DNA of 64,000 bases from Chloroflexales bacterium ZM16-3 (GCA_004138175.2 RYFE02000012.1:62001-126000), one strand, 5' to 3'. Positions 24,576-33,416 are shown, counted from the first letter of the stretch. Numbers and translations are program-made. The notes: generated by a model from the letters alone, not told the origin.

Positions 24576-26154
24576 GCGGGTCGCCGACGTCGGGCCATGT
24601 GGCGCGCTGCATGTGGGCGCGGGCGTAGGCGATCGCCTCGGCGCGATCCTTCAGCTTGAGCTGGCGGATGGCCTCGCCGGTGTGGTACTTGATCGCCCGC
24701 TCGCTGTAGCCGAGGAGGCGGCCGATCTCTTTATAGGTGTTGCCCTGGGCCAACAGGGTGAGGATGCGGATCTGGTGGTGGGTGAGGATGCTGGAGGGAT
24801 CGGGCTGGAGGGCGCTGTCCTGGCGCATCTGGTTGGCCAGGGCGCTGAGCACCCGCTGGGCTAGGATGGGCGAGAGGGCCGCCTCGCCGCGCATCAGGCC
24901 GCGGATATACTGGCTGAGCTGGTCAATATCCACGTCTTTGAGCAGGTAGCCGGCCGCGCCGCGCCGCACCGCATCGAAGAGGGTGTCGTCATCCTCTGCC
25001 ACGGTGAGGATGACGATCCGCGCGTCGGGCCGCTCATCCATGATCGCGCTCGTCGCCTCAAGGCCACCCATCTCGGGCATCTCCACGTCCATCAGGATGA
25101 TGTCGGGCAGCAGCGCTCGCGCCTGCGCGATGGCCTCGCGTCCGCTGCTCGCCACCCCGGCGACGGTGAAGCCCCGGCTCACCAGCAGCCGGTGGAGCAC
25201 CTGGAGGAAAAGCCCGTTGTCGTCGACGAGGAGCAGGCTGACGCTGCTGTGGGTCTGCGGGGGGCCGATAGGCTCCCCCGAGGCGAGCGGCTTTGCTGTG
25301 CGCATGCTGACGCTGCGCTGGAGCAGTTCAAAGGTGTGCTGGAGCTCCTGCGGTGATGCGGCGTCGAGCAGGGTGCTCTGGGTGATCAGCCCGACGAGGT
25401 ATCCCGCAGCGTTCACCACCATGAGTCGGCGGATGTGGGCGCGATTCATGGCCTGGTGGGCCTCCCAGAGCGTGGCGTCGGGCGTGATGGTGATCGGCTG
25501 GGATGCGATATGCGCGTGGGCCGAGGTGGTGTCGAGATCGATTCGGGCCGCGTGGGCGCGGGTAATGTCGCGATCTGTGATCATACCGAGCGGCCTAGCC
25601 CCGCCCGCCTCGCTGCTGACGATCACGACGCTGCTGACATGGTGCTCGTCCATGCGGCGGGCGATGCTGAGCAGCGATTCTCCGGCCTCTGCGGTGATAA
25701 TAGCCGCGACCATGGTCTCGGCCACGGTGCGTATACGGATGAGCATAGCCGGGGTGACCGCCGCGCAGATGCTCTCCTGCGAGATCATGCCGGCTAGGGT
25801 GCCGTCGGCGTTGTGGGCGAGTAGGTGGCCAGTCTGGTGCTCTGTGAGCAGCCTCAGCGCCTCCAGGACGCCCTCGGGGTTATCGCGGGCGATGCCGATC
25901 AGCGGGCGGCCAACCTCGGCGCTCAGGGTTAGGCTGTCGGGCGCAGGGCTGTCCGCTATCAGGCGCACCACATCGCGGATCGTGACGCTGCTGACGATCT
26001 GGCCCGCCGCACGGATGAGCGTGCAGGTGGCGCCTTGCCGGTTCAGTAGATCCACGACGTCGCGGATCGGAGATCCCTCGTCGATGATCTGAAGATCCGT
26101 GATGGTGACGTCATCAAGGCTGGGCAGGAAGAGATTTGGGTTGGCTGTGTTCAT
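24571..26154 (-). CDS. Response regulator with four CBS domains and LuxR-type HTH
   Basis: 527 residues in the order CBS1-CBS2 (about 18-130), CBS3-CBS4 (about 142-265), receiver (305-420) and NarL/LuxR helix-turn-helix (457-520). The receiver has acidic pair D311-D312, phosphoacceptor D356 (LMDVEMPEMGG), T384 and K406, so it should be phosphorylatable. CBS pairs usually bind adenine nucleotides or SAM, so this regulator could integrate energy state with phosphorelay input. Fusion of two Bateman modules to a complete NarL-type regulator is unusual. No kinase is adjacent. The ATG at 26154 is chosen; the longer reading runs into the repeat element upstream. Confidence 0.9.
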   Translation of the reverse strand: MNTANPNLFLPSLDDVTITDLQIIDEGSPIRDVVDLLNRQGATCTLIRAAGQIVSSVTIRDVVRLIADSPAPDSLTLSAEVGRPLIGIARDNPEGVLEALRLLTEHQTGHLLAHNADGTLAGMISQESICAAVTPAMLIRIRTVAETMVAAIITAEAGESLLSIARRMDEHHVSSVVIVSSEAGGARPLGMITDRDITRAHAARIDLDTTSAHAHIASQPITITPDATLWEAHQAMNRAHIRRLMVVNAAGYLVGLITQSTLLDAASPQELQHTFELLQRSVSMRTAKPLASGEPIGPPQTHSSVSLLLVDDNGLFLQVLHRLLVSRGFTVAGVASSGREAIAQARALLPDIILMDVEMPEMGGLEATSAIMDERPDARIVILTVAEDDDTLFDAVRRGAAGYLLKDVDIDQLSQYIRGLMRGEAALSPILAQRVLSALANQMRQDSALQPDPSSILTHHQIRILTLLAQGNTYKEIGRLLGYSERAIKYHTGEAIRQLKLKDRAEAIAYARAHMQRATWPDVGDPQ

Positions 26155-26188
26155 GCTACTCACAGACAGCTTCAGAGGCAAGAAAAAC

Positions 26189-26292
26189 GGTAGTGAATCA
26201 ATCTCGAATGTCACCCTGAGCGAAGCGAAGGGTCCCGAACGGGATTCCTCGCTTCGCTCAGGGTGACCACCATTCCCTATTGGGCCACTACC
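26189..26292. mobile_element. Family B miniature inverted-repeat element, copy B1
   Basis: 104 bp, ends GGTAGTG...CACTACC, flanked by the 8-bp duplication AGAAAAAC (26181-26188 and 26293-26300). The interior is the palindrome CCTGAGCGAAGCG...CGCTTCGCTCAGG. It lies in inverse orientation to the copies at 42663 and 57538. No ORF. The rest of the 384-base gap holds an octamer array and a possible promoter of the next gene. Confidence 0.9.
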
Positions 26293-26500
26293 AGAAAAAC
26301 GCCCTCTGCGGCCTCTTAAGATTGTAGGCTGCGGAGGAGCGCCGAAGGATTCGCAGGATCGGACAGAGGCGACTCAGATCTATTGTACATATGAACGACA
26401 TTTCCGATAGTGCTTGTGGGTGAAGTGATGATAACGTGCTGTGGTATTATGGCACGTTGCCCGATTTTTGCCCCCTCAATAGCGCGTACAATAGAACCTT

Positions 26501-26528
26501 GAGCCGCTGAGCTGCTGAGCTGCTGAGG
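26501..26528. repeat. Octamer array GAGCYGCT x3.5 giving the ribosome binding site
   Basis: GAGCCGCT, GAGCTGCT, GAGCTGCT, GAGG; its end runs into the GAGGAGG Shine-Dalgarno of the phosphoribosyltransferase gene, so change in copy number could alter translation. Confidence 0.75.
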
Positions 26529-26538
26529 AGGTATATCT

Positions 26539-27147
26539 GTGAGTGAATCCGAGGAAACCCTGTGCATGATCGTCGCGCCCTTCGCGCCGCTGGTCGCGCG
26601 CATTGTCGCCGAGGCGACGGTGGTAGACGACCGTATCTTGAAGATTGACCACTTTCTGAATCATCGAATCGAGCCCGATCTGATGGCTGCGATGGGCGCA
26701 GAGCTGGCCGGGAGGCTGATGCGCTTCAAGCCCGACTTGCTGCTGACTGCCGAGGCCAGCGGGATCGCGCCAGCTCTGGCGGTGGCTCTTGTCACCGGGC
26801 TGCCGATGGTGTATGCCAAGAAATACTCGCCCGAGGTGGAGGCTCCGGCGCTTTCGCGGGTTGTCCCCTCGCCGACCAAGGGCGGCGCGGCCCGGCTCGT
26901 GATCGCGCAGCGCTACCTGCCGGCTGGGTCGCGGGTGGCCCTGGTGGACGACTTCCTGGCGAACGGGCGCACCGCCCTGGCCCTGGCCGAGATCGTGGCC
27001 GACGCAGGCGCGGAGATGGTTGTGGCGGGCTTCCTGGTCGAGAAGCTGTTCCAGGGCGGGCGCGCGGGCCTGGAGGCGCTCGGCATCCCGGTGGCGGCGC
27101 TGGCCCAGGTGGAGCGCCTCTCTGGCGGCAAGGTTATTATGCGGTGA
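26539..27147 (+). CDS. Purine phosphoribosyltransferase, Xpt-like
   Basis: 202 residues from a GTG after GAGGAGGTA. The PRPP-binding motif [17 protein letters not shown] and the hood region [21 protein letters not shown] fit xanthine phosphoribosyltransferase, which salvages xanthine to XMP. Adenine phosphoribosyltransferase is an alternative, but FLNHRIEP is Xpt-like. The stop is followed by a long heptamer array. Confidence 0.88.
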   Translation: MSESEETLCMIVAPFAPLVARIVAEATVVDDRILKIDHFLNHRIEPDLMAAMGAELAGRLMRFKPDLLLTAEASGIAPALAVALVTGLPMVYAKKYSPEVEAPALSRVVPSPTKGGAARLVIAQRYLPAGSRVALVDDFLANGRTALALAEIVADAGAEMVVAGFLVEKLFQGGRAGLEALGIPVAALAQVERLSGGKVIMR

Positions 27148-27153
27148 GGATCT

Positions 27154-27202
27154 GGGAGTCGGGAGTCGGGAGTCGGGAGTCGGGAGTCGGGAGTCGGGAG
27201 TC
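27154..27202. repeat. Heptamer tandem array (GGGAGTC)x7
   Basis: Seven perfect copies, starting 6 bases after the phosphoribosyltransferase stop. It is followed by an A-family element, so the 335-base gap is mostly repeat. Confidence 0.92.
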
Positions 27203-27225
27203 GGTGCTGCAAAATATCCTGAATC

Positions 27226-27348
27226 GCAATACCGCAGAAGTAACCCTGTCACCCATGTCACGCTGAGCGCAGCGAAGCGTCCCGGCCGGGATTCTTCGCT
27301 GCGCTCAGAATGACAGAACACTTCACAGGGTTACTTCTGCGGTATTGC
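27226..27348. mobile_element. Family A miniature inverted-repeat element, copy A1
   Basis: 123 bp with perfect 24-bp terminal inverted repeats beginning GCAATACCGCAGAAGTAAC and an inner GCTGAGCGCAGCG palindrome. Flanked by the 8-bp direct duplication CCTGAATC (27218-27225 and 27349-27356). No ORF. Confidence 0.93.
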
Positions 27349-27482
27349 CCTGAATCCTTGTCTCATCGCGAAGCCGCCGAATGTCTCGACTCAGATCGGC
27401 TAGATGTCTCTGGAAGCGTGCGGGCCGGGCGGCTACGATACACAGTACGCTGTGCCAGATCAGTGTATAGGAGAGACAGCGC

Positions 27483-28391
27483 GTGGCAACAGTAGGGCAG
27501 GCCGTGTCGGCGGGTGGAACGCGTGCGGGGATGGGTATGATCGCCGGGGCGGCGCTGATCTGGGGCACGATCGGGGTGGCGGTGAGCCTGCTCTACCGGC
27601 TGGCCCCGGCCGACCCGCTGGGGGTGGGGTTTTTGCGCCTGCTGATCTCGGCACCGACCCTGCTGATCATGGGCTGGGTGATCGTCGGGTCGGGCTTCCT
27701 ACGGGTGCGTCGGGGCGACCTGGGGACGATGGCGCTGATGGGGGTGGCCTTCGCAACCTACCAGGTCTGCTACTTCGCGGCCATCCCCCGGCTGGGGGTG
27801 GCGGCGGCGGTGATGATCAATATCTGTAGCGTGCCGATCCTCACCGCGCTGCTGTCCCGAGTCTTCCTGGGCGAGCGGCTGAGCCGAATCGCCCTGCTGG
27901 CCATGGGCGGCGCGGTGCTGGGCACGGCCATGCTGGTGGGCGGCGCGCCGGAGTCGAGGGACCTGGCGAACACGCTGACCGGCGCGACCCTGGCTCTGGG
28001 CGCGGGCCTCTCCTATAGCATCGTGACTATGACCTCGCGGGCGGTGGCGCCGTACTACCATCCGCTCCAGCCGATCGCCTTCGCCTTCAGCCTGGGCGCG
28101 CTCCTGCTGGCCCCTATGGCCTTAACGAGCGGCCTTCATCTGGCCTACCCGGCGGCGGGATGGGGTCTGCTGCTCTATCTGGGACTGGTGCCTACCGCCG
28201 CCGCCTATGTGCTCTACCTGCGTGGCATGAGCAGCACCCCGGCAACCGTCGCCGCGACGCTGACTCTGCTGGAGCCGCTTGGCTCAACCCTGCTGGCCGT
28301 GCTCTTCCTGGGTGAGCACCTGGCCCCACTTGCTCTGCTAGGTGCTGGCTTGCTTCTAGCTAGCATGGGTATGCTCTACCGAGGGCGCTAG
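27483..28391 (+). CDS. EamA-family (DMT) transporter
   Basis: 302 residues from a GTG after AGGAGA, ten hydrophobic helices in two homologous EamA halves (AALIWGTIGVAVSLLY... and ATLALGAGLSYSIVTM...). Drug/metabolite transporters export amino acids, sugars or other small molecules; substrate unknown. A second EamA gene lies at 30177. Confidence 0.9.
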   Translation: MATVGQAVSAGGTRAGMGMIAGAALIWGTIGVAVSLLYRLAPADPLGVGFLRLLISAPTLLIMGWVIVGSGFLRVRRGDLGTMALMGVAFATYQVCYFAAIPRLGVAAAVMINICSVPILTALLSRVFLGERLSRIALLAMGGAVLGTAMLVGGAPESRDLANTLTGATLALGAGLSYSIVTMTSRAVAPYYHPLQPIAFAFSLGALLLAPMALTSGLHLAYPAAGWGLLLYLGLVPTAAAYVLYLRGMSSTPATVAATLTLLEPLGSTLLAVLFLGEHLAPLALLGAGLLLASMGMLYRGR

Positions 28392-28406
28392 CCTCCACGA
28401 TTTCTT

Positions 28407-28457
28407 ATGGGTGTGGCGCAATCAGCCAGCTAAGCTGGCCGATTGCGTCACATCCAT
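28407..28457. terminator. Terminator hairpin with AGCTAAGCTGG tip
   Basis: ATGGGTGTGGCGCAATC...GATTGCGTCACATCCAT with G-T wobble in place of two pairs, tip GCCAGC-TAA-GCTGGC, T5 after it. Stands between convergent EamA and larE genes. Confidence 0.8.
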
Positions 28458-28461
28458 ATTT

Positions 28462-29313
28462 TTAGGCGCGCTCCACCGCGAGCAGGGGGATCGCCTCAGC
28501 GCGGCCCTCGTTCATGCTGCCGCGCCGGTAGCCGGCGAGGTCGAGGGTGACGTGGCGGAATCCGGCCTCGGCGCGCAGGCGGGCGACAACCTCGGCGGCG
28601 TGGGCGAGCAGCTTCGGCATATCCTCGGCGGCCACCTCGATGCGGGCCAGGTCGTCGTGGTAGCGCACGCGGTACTGGCGGAAGCCCAGCTGCCAGAGCG
28701 CCTCCTCGGCGGCCTCGACCTGGGCCAGCTTTGCGGGCGTGATTGTGGTGCCATAGGGGAAGCGCGAGCCGAGGCATGCGAAGGCTGGCTTGTCCCAGAT
28801 GGGCAGGCCAAGGCGCTGGGCTAGGGCGCGGATGGCCGCCTTGCCAAGCTCGGCCTCCTTGAGCGGGGCGCGGACCTTATGCTCTCCGGCGGCCACGGCA
28901 CCGGGCCGGTGGTCGCCCAGGTCGTCCAGGTTCTCGCCGTAGGCCACCCAGGGGATGCCGCGCTCGGCGGCGAGCGTGTCGAGGCGGGCGAAGAGGGTCG
29001 TCTTGCAGAAGTAGCAGCGGTCGGTCGGGTTGGCGGCGTAGCGCGGGTCGGCCACCTCTGCGGTGGGCACGACCAGGTGGCGGATGCCGGCCAGGCGGGC
29101 CAGATCCTCGGCCTCGTGCAGCTCGCGTCGAGGCAGCGAGGGCGAGTCGGCGGTGACGGCGAGGGCGCGCTCGCCGAGAACCTCGTGGGCGACCTTCGCG
29201 AGCAGCACGCTGTCCACCCCGCCAGACATGCCGATCACCACGCCGCCCATCTCGGCCAGGATCGCCCGCAGGCGGGCGTATGCTTGATCTAGCTCGGTAT
29301 CACTCAAGGCCAT
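28462..29313 (-). CDS. larE: LarE, ATP-dependent sacrificial sulfur transferase
   Basis: 283 residues: PP-loop GMSGGVDSVLLAKVA near 28, CYFCK, and KPAFACLGSRFPYG, whose Cys corresponds to the residue that gives up its sulfur in LarE. LarE thiolates the two carboxyl groups on the LarB product during synthesis of the nickel-pincer nucleotide cofactor of lactate racemase. It follows larB by 39 bases on the same strand. larC and larA are not in the window. Confidence 0.93.
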   Translation of the reverse strand: MALSDTELDQAYARLRAILAEMGGVVIGMSGGVDSVLLAKVAHEVLGERALAVTADSPSLPRRELHEAEDLARLAGIRHLVVPTAEVADPRYAANPTDRCYFCKTTLFARLDTLAAERGIPWVAYGENLDDLGDHRPGAVAAGEHKVRAPLKEAELGKAAIRALAQRLGLPIWDKPAFACLGSRFPYGTTITPAKLAQVEAAEEALWQLGFRQYRVRYHDDLARIEVAAEDMPKLLAHAAEVVARLRAEAGFRHVTLDLAGYRRGSMNEGRAEAIPLLAVERA

Positions 29314-29352
29314 AGGAACCTCCCGGTGGAGTACGGTTTTTAAGGGCGGCAC

Positions 29353-30117
29353 CTAAACGTGATGCGCCTCCTGGCGCGTATTGATCAGGCTGGCTGCAAA
29401 GCCCGCGCCGAAGCCGTTATCGATGTTTACCACGGTGACCCCGGCGGCGCAACTGTTGAGCATGCCGAGCAGGGCGGCCAGCCCGCCGAAGCTGGCCCCG
29501 TAGCCGACGCTGGTGGGCACGGCGATCACCGGGCGGCGCACGAGGCCGCCCACCACGCTTGGCAGGGCGCCCTCCATGCCCGCCACCACGATCAGCACGT
29601 CGGCCGACATCACCTGCTCCATGTGGCCGAGCAGGCGGTGCAGCCCGGCCACGCCCACGTCGTAGAGGCGCTCCACCGTGTTGCCCATCACCTCGGCGGT
29701 GACGGCGGCCTCCTCGGCGACGGGCAGGTCGGCGGTGCCGGCCGAGATGACCAGGATGCGGCCGGGGCGGCGGGGCAGCGGCGTCGGCTCGTAGACGATG
29801 GCGCGCGCCAGGTCGTGGTAGCGCGCCGCTGGCAGGGCCGCGCGCACCGCATCGAAGACCTCGGGGGCCGCGCGGGTGGCCAGCACCGGCCCCGGCCCCT
29901 CGGCCAGGCGCGCCATGATCGCCACCACATGCTCGGTGCGCTTACCGGCGCAGAGCACCACCTCGGGGAAGCCCGCGCGCAGGGCGCGGTGCGAGTCCAG
30001 GTGGGCGAAGCCCATGTCGTCGAAGGGCAGGCGGCGCAGCTGATCGAGCGCGCCCTCGGTGCTCGTCTGCCCCTGGCGGACAGCGTCGAGCAGGGCGCGC
30101 AGGGACTCTTCGTTCAT
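29353..30117 (-). CDS. larB: LarB, NaAD carboxylase/hydrolase
   Basis: 254 residues. The C-terminal half is PurE-like (VISAGTADLPVAEEAAVTAEVMG, ...VVAGMEGALPSVVGGLV, GYGASFGGLAALLGMLNSCAAGVTVVNIDNGFGA), diagnostic of LarB. It carboxylates nicotinic acid adenine dinucleotide and hydrolyses it to P2CMN, the substrate of LarE. GGAGG stands before two adjacent ATGs (30120 and 30117); the second has better spacing. Confidence 0.93.
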   Translation of the reverse strand: MNEESLRALLDAVRQGQTSTEGALDQLRRLPFDDMGFAHLDSHRALRAGFPEVVLCAGKRTEHVVAIMARLAEGPGPVLATRAAPEVFDAVRAALPAARYHDLARAIVYEPTPLPRRPGRILVISAGTADLPVAEEAAVTAEVMGNTVERLYDVGVAGLHRLLGHMEQVMSADVLIVVAGMEGALPSVVGGLVRRPVIAVPTSVGYGASFGGLAALLGMLNSCAAGVTVVNIDNGFGAGFAASLINTRQEAHHV

Positions 30118-30139
30118 CATTATTCCTCCAGGATGTGTT

Positions 30140-30167
30140 GTAGGGGCGCGTCGCGACGCGCCCCTAC
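30140..30167. repeat. Perfect 28-bp palindrome GTAGGGGCGCGTCG... (family C)
   Basis: Self-complementary over all 28 bases, placed in the 60-base gap between an EamA gene and larB. Confidence 0.85.
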
Positions 30168-30176
30168 GGCATCCTA

Positions 30177-31085
30177 TTACGACGTCGGCGCCACCACCAG
30201 GGCCACGCCGAGGGAGGCCAGGGCCAGCCCGCCGATGGCCATCGGGCCGAAGCGCTCGCCGAAGACGAGGAATGCCTCCAGGGCGGTGGCGGGCGGCACC
30301 AGGTAGAACAGGCTGGTGACGCGGGCGGCCGAGCTGATCCTGATCAGCGTCATCAGCAGCAGAATGGCCCCGAGCGAGAGCACAAACACCAGCCAGCCCA
30401 GGGCGAAGAAGAGCTGCGGTGCCCATGTGATCGCGCGCTGCTCGAAGAAGAAGGAGCCCGCCAGCATCACGAGGGCGGCGGCCAGGTACTGCACGCAGGT
30501 GCCGGTGGTGAGCGGCATCGAGCCGCCGTGGCGCTTCTGGTAGAGCGTGCCGGCGGTGGTGCTGAGCAGGGCGATCAGGGCGGCGGCCAGGGTCGCCCCG
30601 GTGATGGCGACGCCGCCGGAGCCGGGGGCGAGCAGCTTTTCGGCGAGCACCATTCCGGCCCCGGCGAAGCCGAGGAGCAGGCCGAGCCACTGGCGGCCGG
30701 CCACCGGCTCGCGCAGGGCCAGCTGGGCGATCACGGCGGTGAGGATCGGCTGCAGACTCACAATGAGCGAGGAGACCCCCGCCGACATGCCGTTGTCGAT
30801 TGCGAAGAAGACCCCGCCCAGGTAGCCGGCGTGGAGTAGCAGGCCGACCACGGCGATGTGCCCGAGCTGGCGGGGCCTCGGCCAGGGTGCTCGGATGGCC
30901 AAAGAGATGGCGGCCAGCAGGCCCGCCGCGATCAGGAAGCGGATGAGCAGGAAGGTGAACGGCTCGATGTAGGGTAGCCCGAAGCGCGCGCCGATGAAGC
31001 CGGTGCTCCAGAGCAGCACGAAGATCCAGGGTGCGGCGGCGGCAAAGACGGGGCGGGCGGTGACGCGGACACGACGCTGCTGCAT
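30177..31085 (-). CDS. EamA-family (DMT) transporter
   Basis: 302 residues, ten helices, two EamA repeats (WIFVLLWSTGFIGARF near the start; ALIALLSTTAGTLYQKRH mid-way). It is the first gene of a minus-strand run EamA-larB-larE and may move lactate, a nicotinate derivative or an unrelated solute. Substrate unknown. Confidence 0.9.
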   Translation of the reverse strand: MQQRRVRVTARPVFAAAAPWIFVLLWSTGFIGARFGLPYIEPFTFLLIRFLIAAGLLAAISLAIRAPWPRPRQLGHIAVVGLLLHAGYLGGVFFAIDNGMSAGVSSLIVSLQPILTAVIAQLALREPVAGRQWLGLLLGFAGAGMVLAEKLLAPGSGGVAITGATLAAALIALLSTTAGTLYQKRHGGSMPLTTGTCVQYLAAALVMLAGSFFFEQRAITWAPQLFFALGWLVFVLSLGAILLLMTLIRISSAARVTSLFYLVPPATALEAFLVFGERFGPMAIGGLALASLGVALVVAPTS

Positions 31086-31107
31086 ATTCCTCCATGTGCT
31101 ATCGCAC

Positions 31108-31135
31108 AGGGTACAGGGTATGGGGTACAGGGTAC
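31108..31135. repeat. Heptamer array (AGGGTAC) 4 units
   Basis: AGGGTAC, AGGGTAT, GGGGTAC, AGGGTAC, beginning 22 bases upstream of the EamA start. Confidence 0.78.
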
Positions 31136-31276
31136 AGCACGCACCATTTTAAGACAAGCTTGCTGGCTTGCCGCCTCCTTGGCCCTGGGGATTCGTCCCA
31201 GATCTGATATTTGTTGGGTTTTGGCGGCGAATCTGTCCCCACATCTCCATCGGCGAGTAGCTCCCTAAATCAGGCA

Positions 31277-31304
31277 TTGCATGTTCCTTAAAGTGTGCTA
31301 TGAT
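31277..31304 (+). promoter_or_regulatory. Promoter of the RRM protein gene with ~227-base leader
   Basis: TTGCAT (31277-31282), 16-base spacer, TATGAT (31299-31304). The start near 31311 leaves an unusually long leader, as in cold-inducible RNA-binding or Csp genes. The ribosome site is AGAGGAGA at 31522-31529. Confidence 0.55.
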
Positions 31305-31537
31305 AATCACGTTTGCTCAACGTAACACTGCGAGACCTGCATCAGAGACTCCCGTTAGTCCCCTGGTCGCTCGACAGAACCTCTTCGCTCGAAGGATGTA
31401 CGTTGTGGATCGCCGGAGCGAGACATCCAGGTCCTCCCCTGGTTGCCGGCTGAACGGGATGGTGACTTTCGCAGGATGGCGGCACATGTGCGCCGCTAAC
31501 CACAATCGTCTGCGCAGCGCGCAGAGGAGAACTGTAG

Positions 31538-31885
31538 ATGCTGGTTAAGCTGTTTGTTGGTAATCTCCCCTGGAGCGTCGGTGACGCCGAGCTCGAGCGG
31601 ATCTTCGCCCCCCACGGGGACGTGCAGAGCGCCCGCGTGATCAACGACCGCGACACGGGCCGCTCGCGCGGCTTCGGCTTCGTCGAGATCGACGTTGACG
31701 ATGTGTCCGTTGTGATCCGCGCCACCGACGGCCAGGAGGTTGATGGCCGTCCCCTGCGCGTGAATGAGGCCGAGGACAAGGGCCGCGGCGGTCGCGGTGG
31801 CTTCGGCGGCGGCGGCGGTGGCCGCGGCGGCTTCGGCGGCGACCGTGGCGGCAACCGTGGCGGCGGCGGTCGCGACCGCTACTAA
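31538..31885 (+). CDS. Glycine-rich RRM RNA-binding protein
   Basis: 115 residues: one RRM (about 1-80) with RNP2 KLFVGNL and RNP1 RGFGFVEI, then a Gly/Arg tail (RGGRGGFGGGGGGRGGFGG). It looks like the cold-induced Rbp proteins of cyanobacteria and some other bacteria, which bind RNA, and in cyanobacteria help localise photosystem mRNAs. The long leader and the DEAD-box helicase 195 bases downstream fit a cold-response pair. The 195-base gap carries a GC-rich hairpin around CGCGGGGG...CCCCCGCG (31919-31963). Confidence 0.92.
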   Translation: MLVKLFVGNLPWSVGDAELERIFAPHGDVQSARVINDRDTGRSRGFGFVEIDVDDVSVVIRATDGQEVDGRPLRVNEAEDKGRGGRGGFGGGGGGRGGFGGDRGGNRGGGGRDRY

Positions 31886-32080
31886 ACCTACGGCGTAACA
31901 CTCCGCAGAGGCGCGGGGGCGCGGGGGAATGGCTCAATGCCAACTCTCGTATCCCCCGCGCCTCGCGGCGTGTCTTCGCCTCCTGTATTCTTTATACCCG
32001 CGCCGACGACCCCTGCCGGCGCACCAAGCCGGCCGCTATAGACCCCCACGTCTCCCCCGGCCGCCCCACAAGGAGCCCCG

Positions 32081-33412
32081 TTGAATTTCTCGGATTTTGA
32101 GCTTCACCCGACCCTGATGGCGAATGTGCTTACCCAGGGCTTTACTCAGCCGACGCCTATTCAGGCGCAGGCTATCCCCCTCGCCCTCTCCGGCGGCAAC
32201 CTGATCGGCCTCGCCCAGACGGGCACTGGTAAGACGGCCGCCTTTGTCCTTCCGATCTTGCATCGTCTGCTCCAGACGCCTAAGGGCGGCACGCGTGCGC
32301 TGATTATCACGCCCACCCGCGAGCTGGCCGAGCAGATTAATGAGACGATCATTGCGTTCGGCAAGGGCACCGGCCTGCGCAGCGCCACGATCTATGGCGG
32401 CGTTGGCATGATCCCTCAGGAGCGCGCCCTGCGCGCTGGTGTCGATATTGTCGTCGCATGCCCCGGTCGTCTGCTTGACCATATGGGCCGTGGTGCCACT
32501 CGTCTGGACGGCGTGCAGACCCTCGTCCTTGATGAGGCTGACCGCATGCTCGACATGGGCTTCTTGCCGGCCATCAAGCGCATCCTGGAGGCGCTGCCCA
32601 CCCGGCGCCAGACGATGCTCTTCTCGGCCACGCTGCCCGATGAGCTGAAGAGCCTGGCCGCATCCACGGCCCCCGATGCGAAGCTTGTGCAGATTGGCAT
32701 CGTCCGCCCGGCCCACACGATCACGCACGCGATCTACCCGGTGGCCCCCCACCGCAAGACGGCCCTGCTGCTTGACCTGCTGCATAAGGCCGACACCGGC
32801 TCGGTGCTGGTCTTCACCCGCACGAAGCATCGGGCCAACCGGCTGCTCCAGCAGATCGCCCGCGAGGGCCACAGCGCCGCCGTTCTGCATAGCAATAAGT
32901 CGCAGAACCAGCGCCAGCTTGCTCTTGACGGCTTCCGTGACGGGCGCTTCCGCATCCTGGTGGCCACTGATATCGCTGCCCGCGGCCTCGATGTCGAGCG
33001 GATCTCCCATGTGATCAACTACGATATCCCTGACACGGCGGATGCCTATATCCACCGGATTGGCCGCACTGGACGAGCCACGCGCACTGGCGACGCCTTC
33101 ACCCTGGTGACGCCTGAGGATGGCTCAGAGGTGCGGATGATCGAGCGTGCCCTCGGCTCACCTCTGGAGCGCCGCCAGCTGGAGGGCTTCGATTACAATG
33201 CCCAGGTGGCGGCCGTGAACCTTGATGAGCGCCCACCTCGCCCGCCTCGGCGCGATGACCGGCCGTCCCCTCGGCGCGATGACCGGCCCTCCCCTCGGCG
33301 CGATGACCGACCGTCTGCTCGTTCTGGCGCCCCGCGTGCGGGCGGCGCGCCCAGCCGACGCGATGAGCAGCCGCCTCGGCGCGACATCCGCCCGACCCGC
33401 CGTTCGGCGTAA
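32081..33412 (+). CDS. DEAD-box RNA helicase
   Basis: 443 residues from a TTG after AAGGAG (32070-32075). Motifs in order: Q motif (GFTQPTPIQAQ), I (AQTGTGKT), Ia (PTRELAEQ), II (DEAD), III (SAT), V (ATDIAARGLD), VI (HRIGRTGR). The C-terminal 50 residues are basic and made of repeats PRRDDRPS, from a 24-bp DNA repeat at about 33246-33313 in three copies. Such helicases unwind structured RNA in ribosome assembly and cold growth. Confidence 0.95.
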   Translation: MNFSDFELHPTLMANVLTQGFTQPTPIQAQAIPLALSGGNLIGLAQTGTGKTAAFVLPILHRLLQTPKGGTRALIITPTRELAEQINETIIAFGKGTGLRSATIYGGVGMIPQERALRAGVDIVVACPGRLLDHMGRGATRLDGVQTLVLDEADRMLDMGFLPAIKRILEALPTRRQTMLFSATLPDELKSLAASTAPDAKLVQIGIVRPAHTITHAIYPVAPHRKTALLLDLLHKADTGSVLVFTRTKHRANRLLQQIAREGHSAAVLHSNKSQNQRQLALDGFRDGRFRILVATDIAARGLDVERISHVINYDIPDTADAYIHRIGRTGRATRTGDAFTLVTPEDGSEVRMIERALGSPLERRQLEGFDYNAQVAAVNLDERPPRPPRRDDRPSPRRDDRPSPRRDDRPSARSGAPRAGGAPSRRDEQPPRRDIRPTRRSA

Positions 33413-33416
33413 TATA

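Larger units (their letters stand above)
31086..31537. other. Divergent intergenic region: heptamers, promoter and long leader
   Basis: 452 bases. A GGGTAC heptamer array lies near the EamA start, a promoter at 31277-31304, and the remaining ~225 bases before the RRM gene form its 5' leader. Short ORFs here have no site or similarity and were not called. Confidence 0.6.

Noticed and set aside
27154-27202. Possible CRISPR array from regularly repeated GGGAGTC
   Set aside because: No spacers: units are contiguous 7-mers, and no cas gene is in the window.
31300-31548. 82-codon ORF before the RRM gene
   Set aside because: It has no ribosome site and sits in the leader; reading frame not coding-like.
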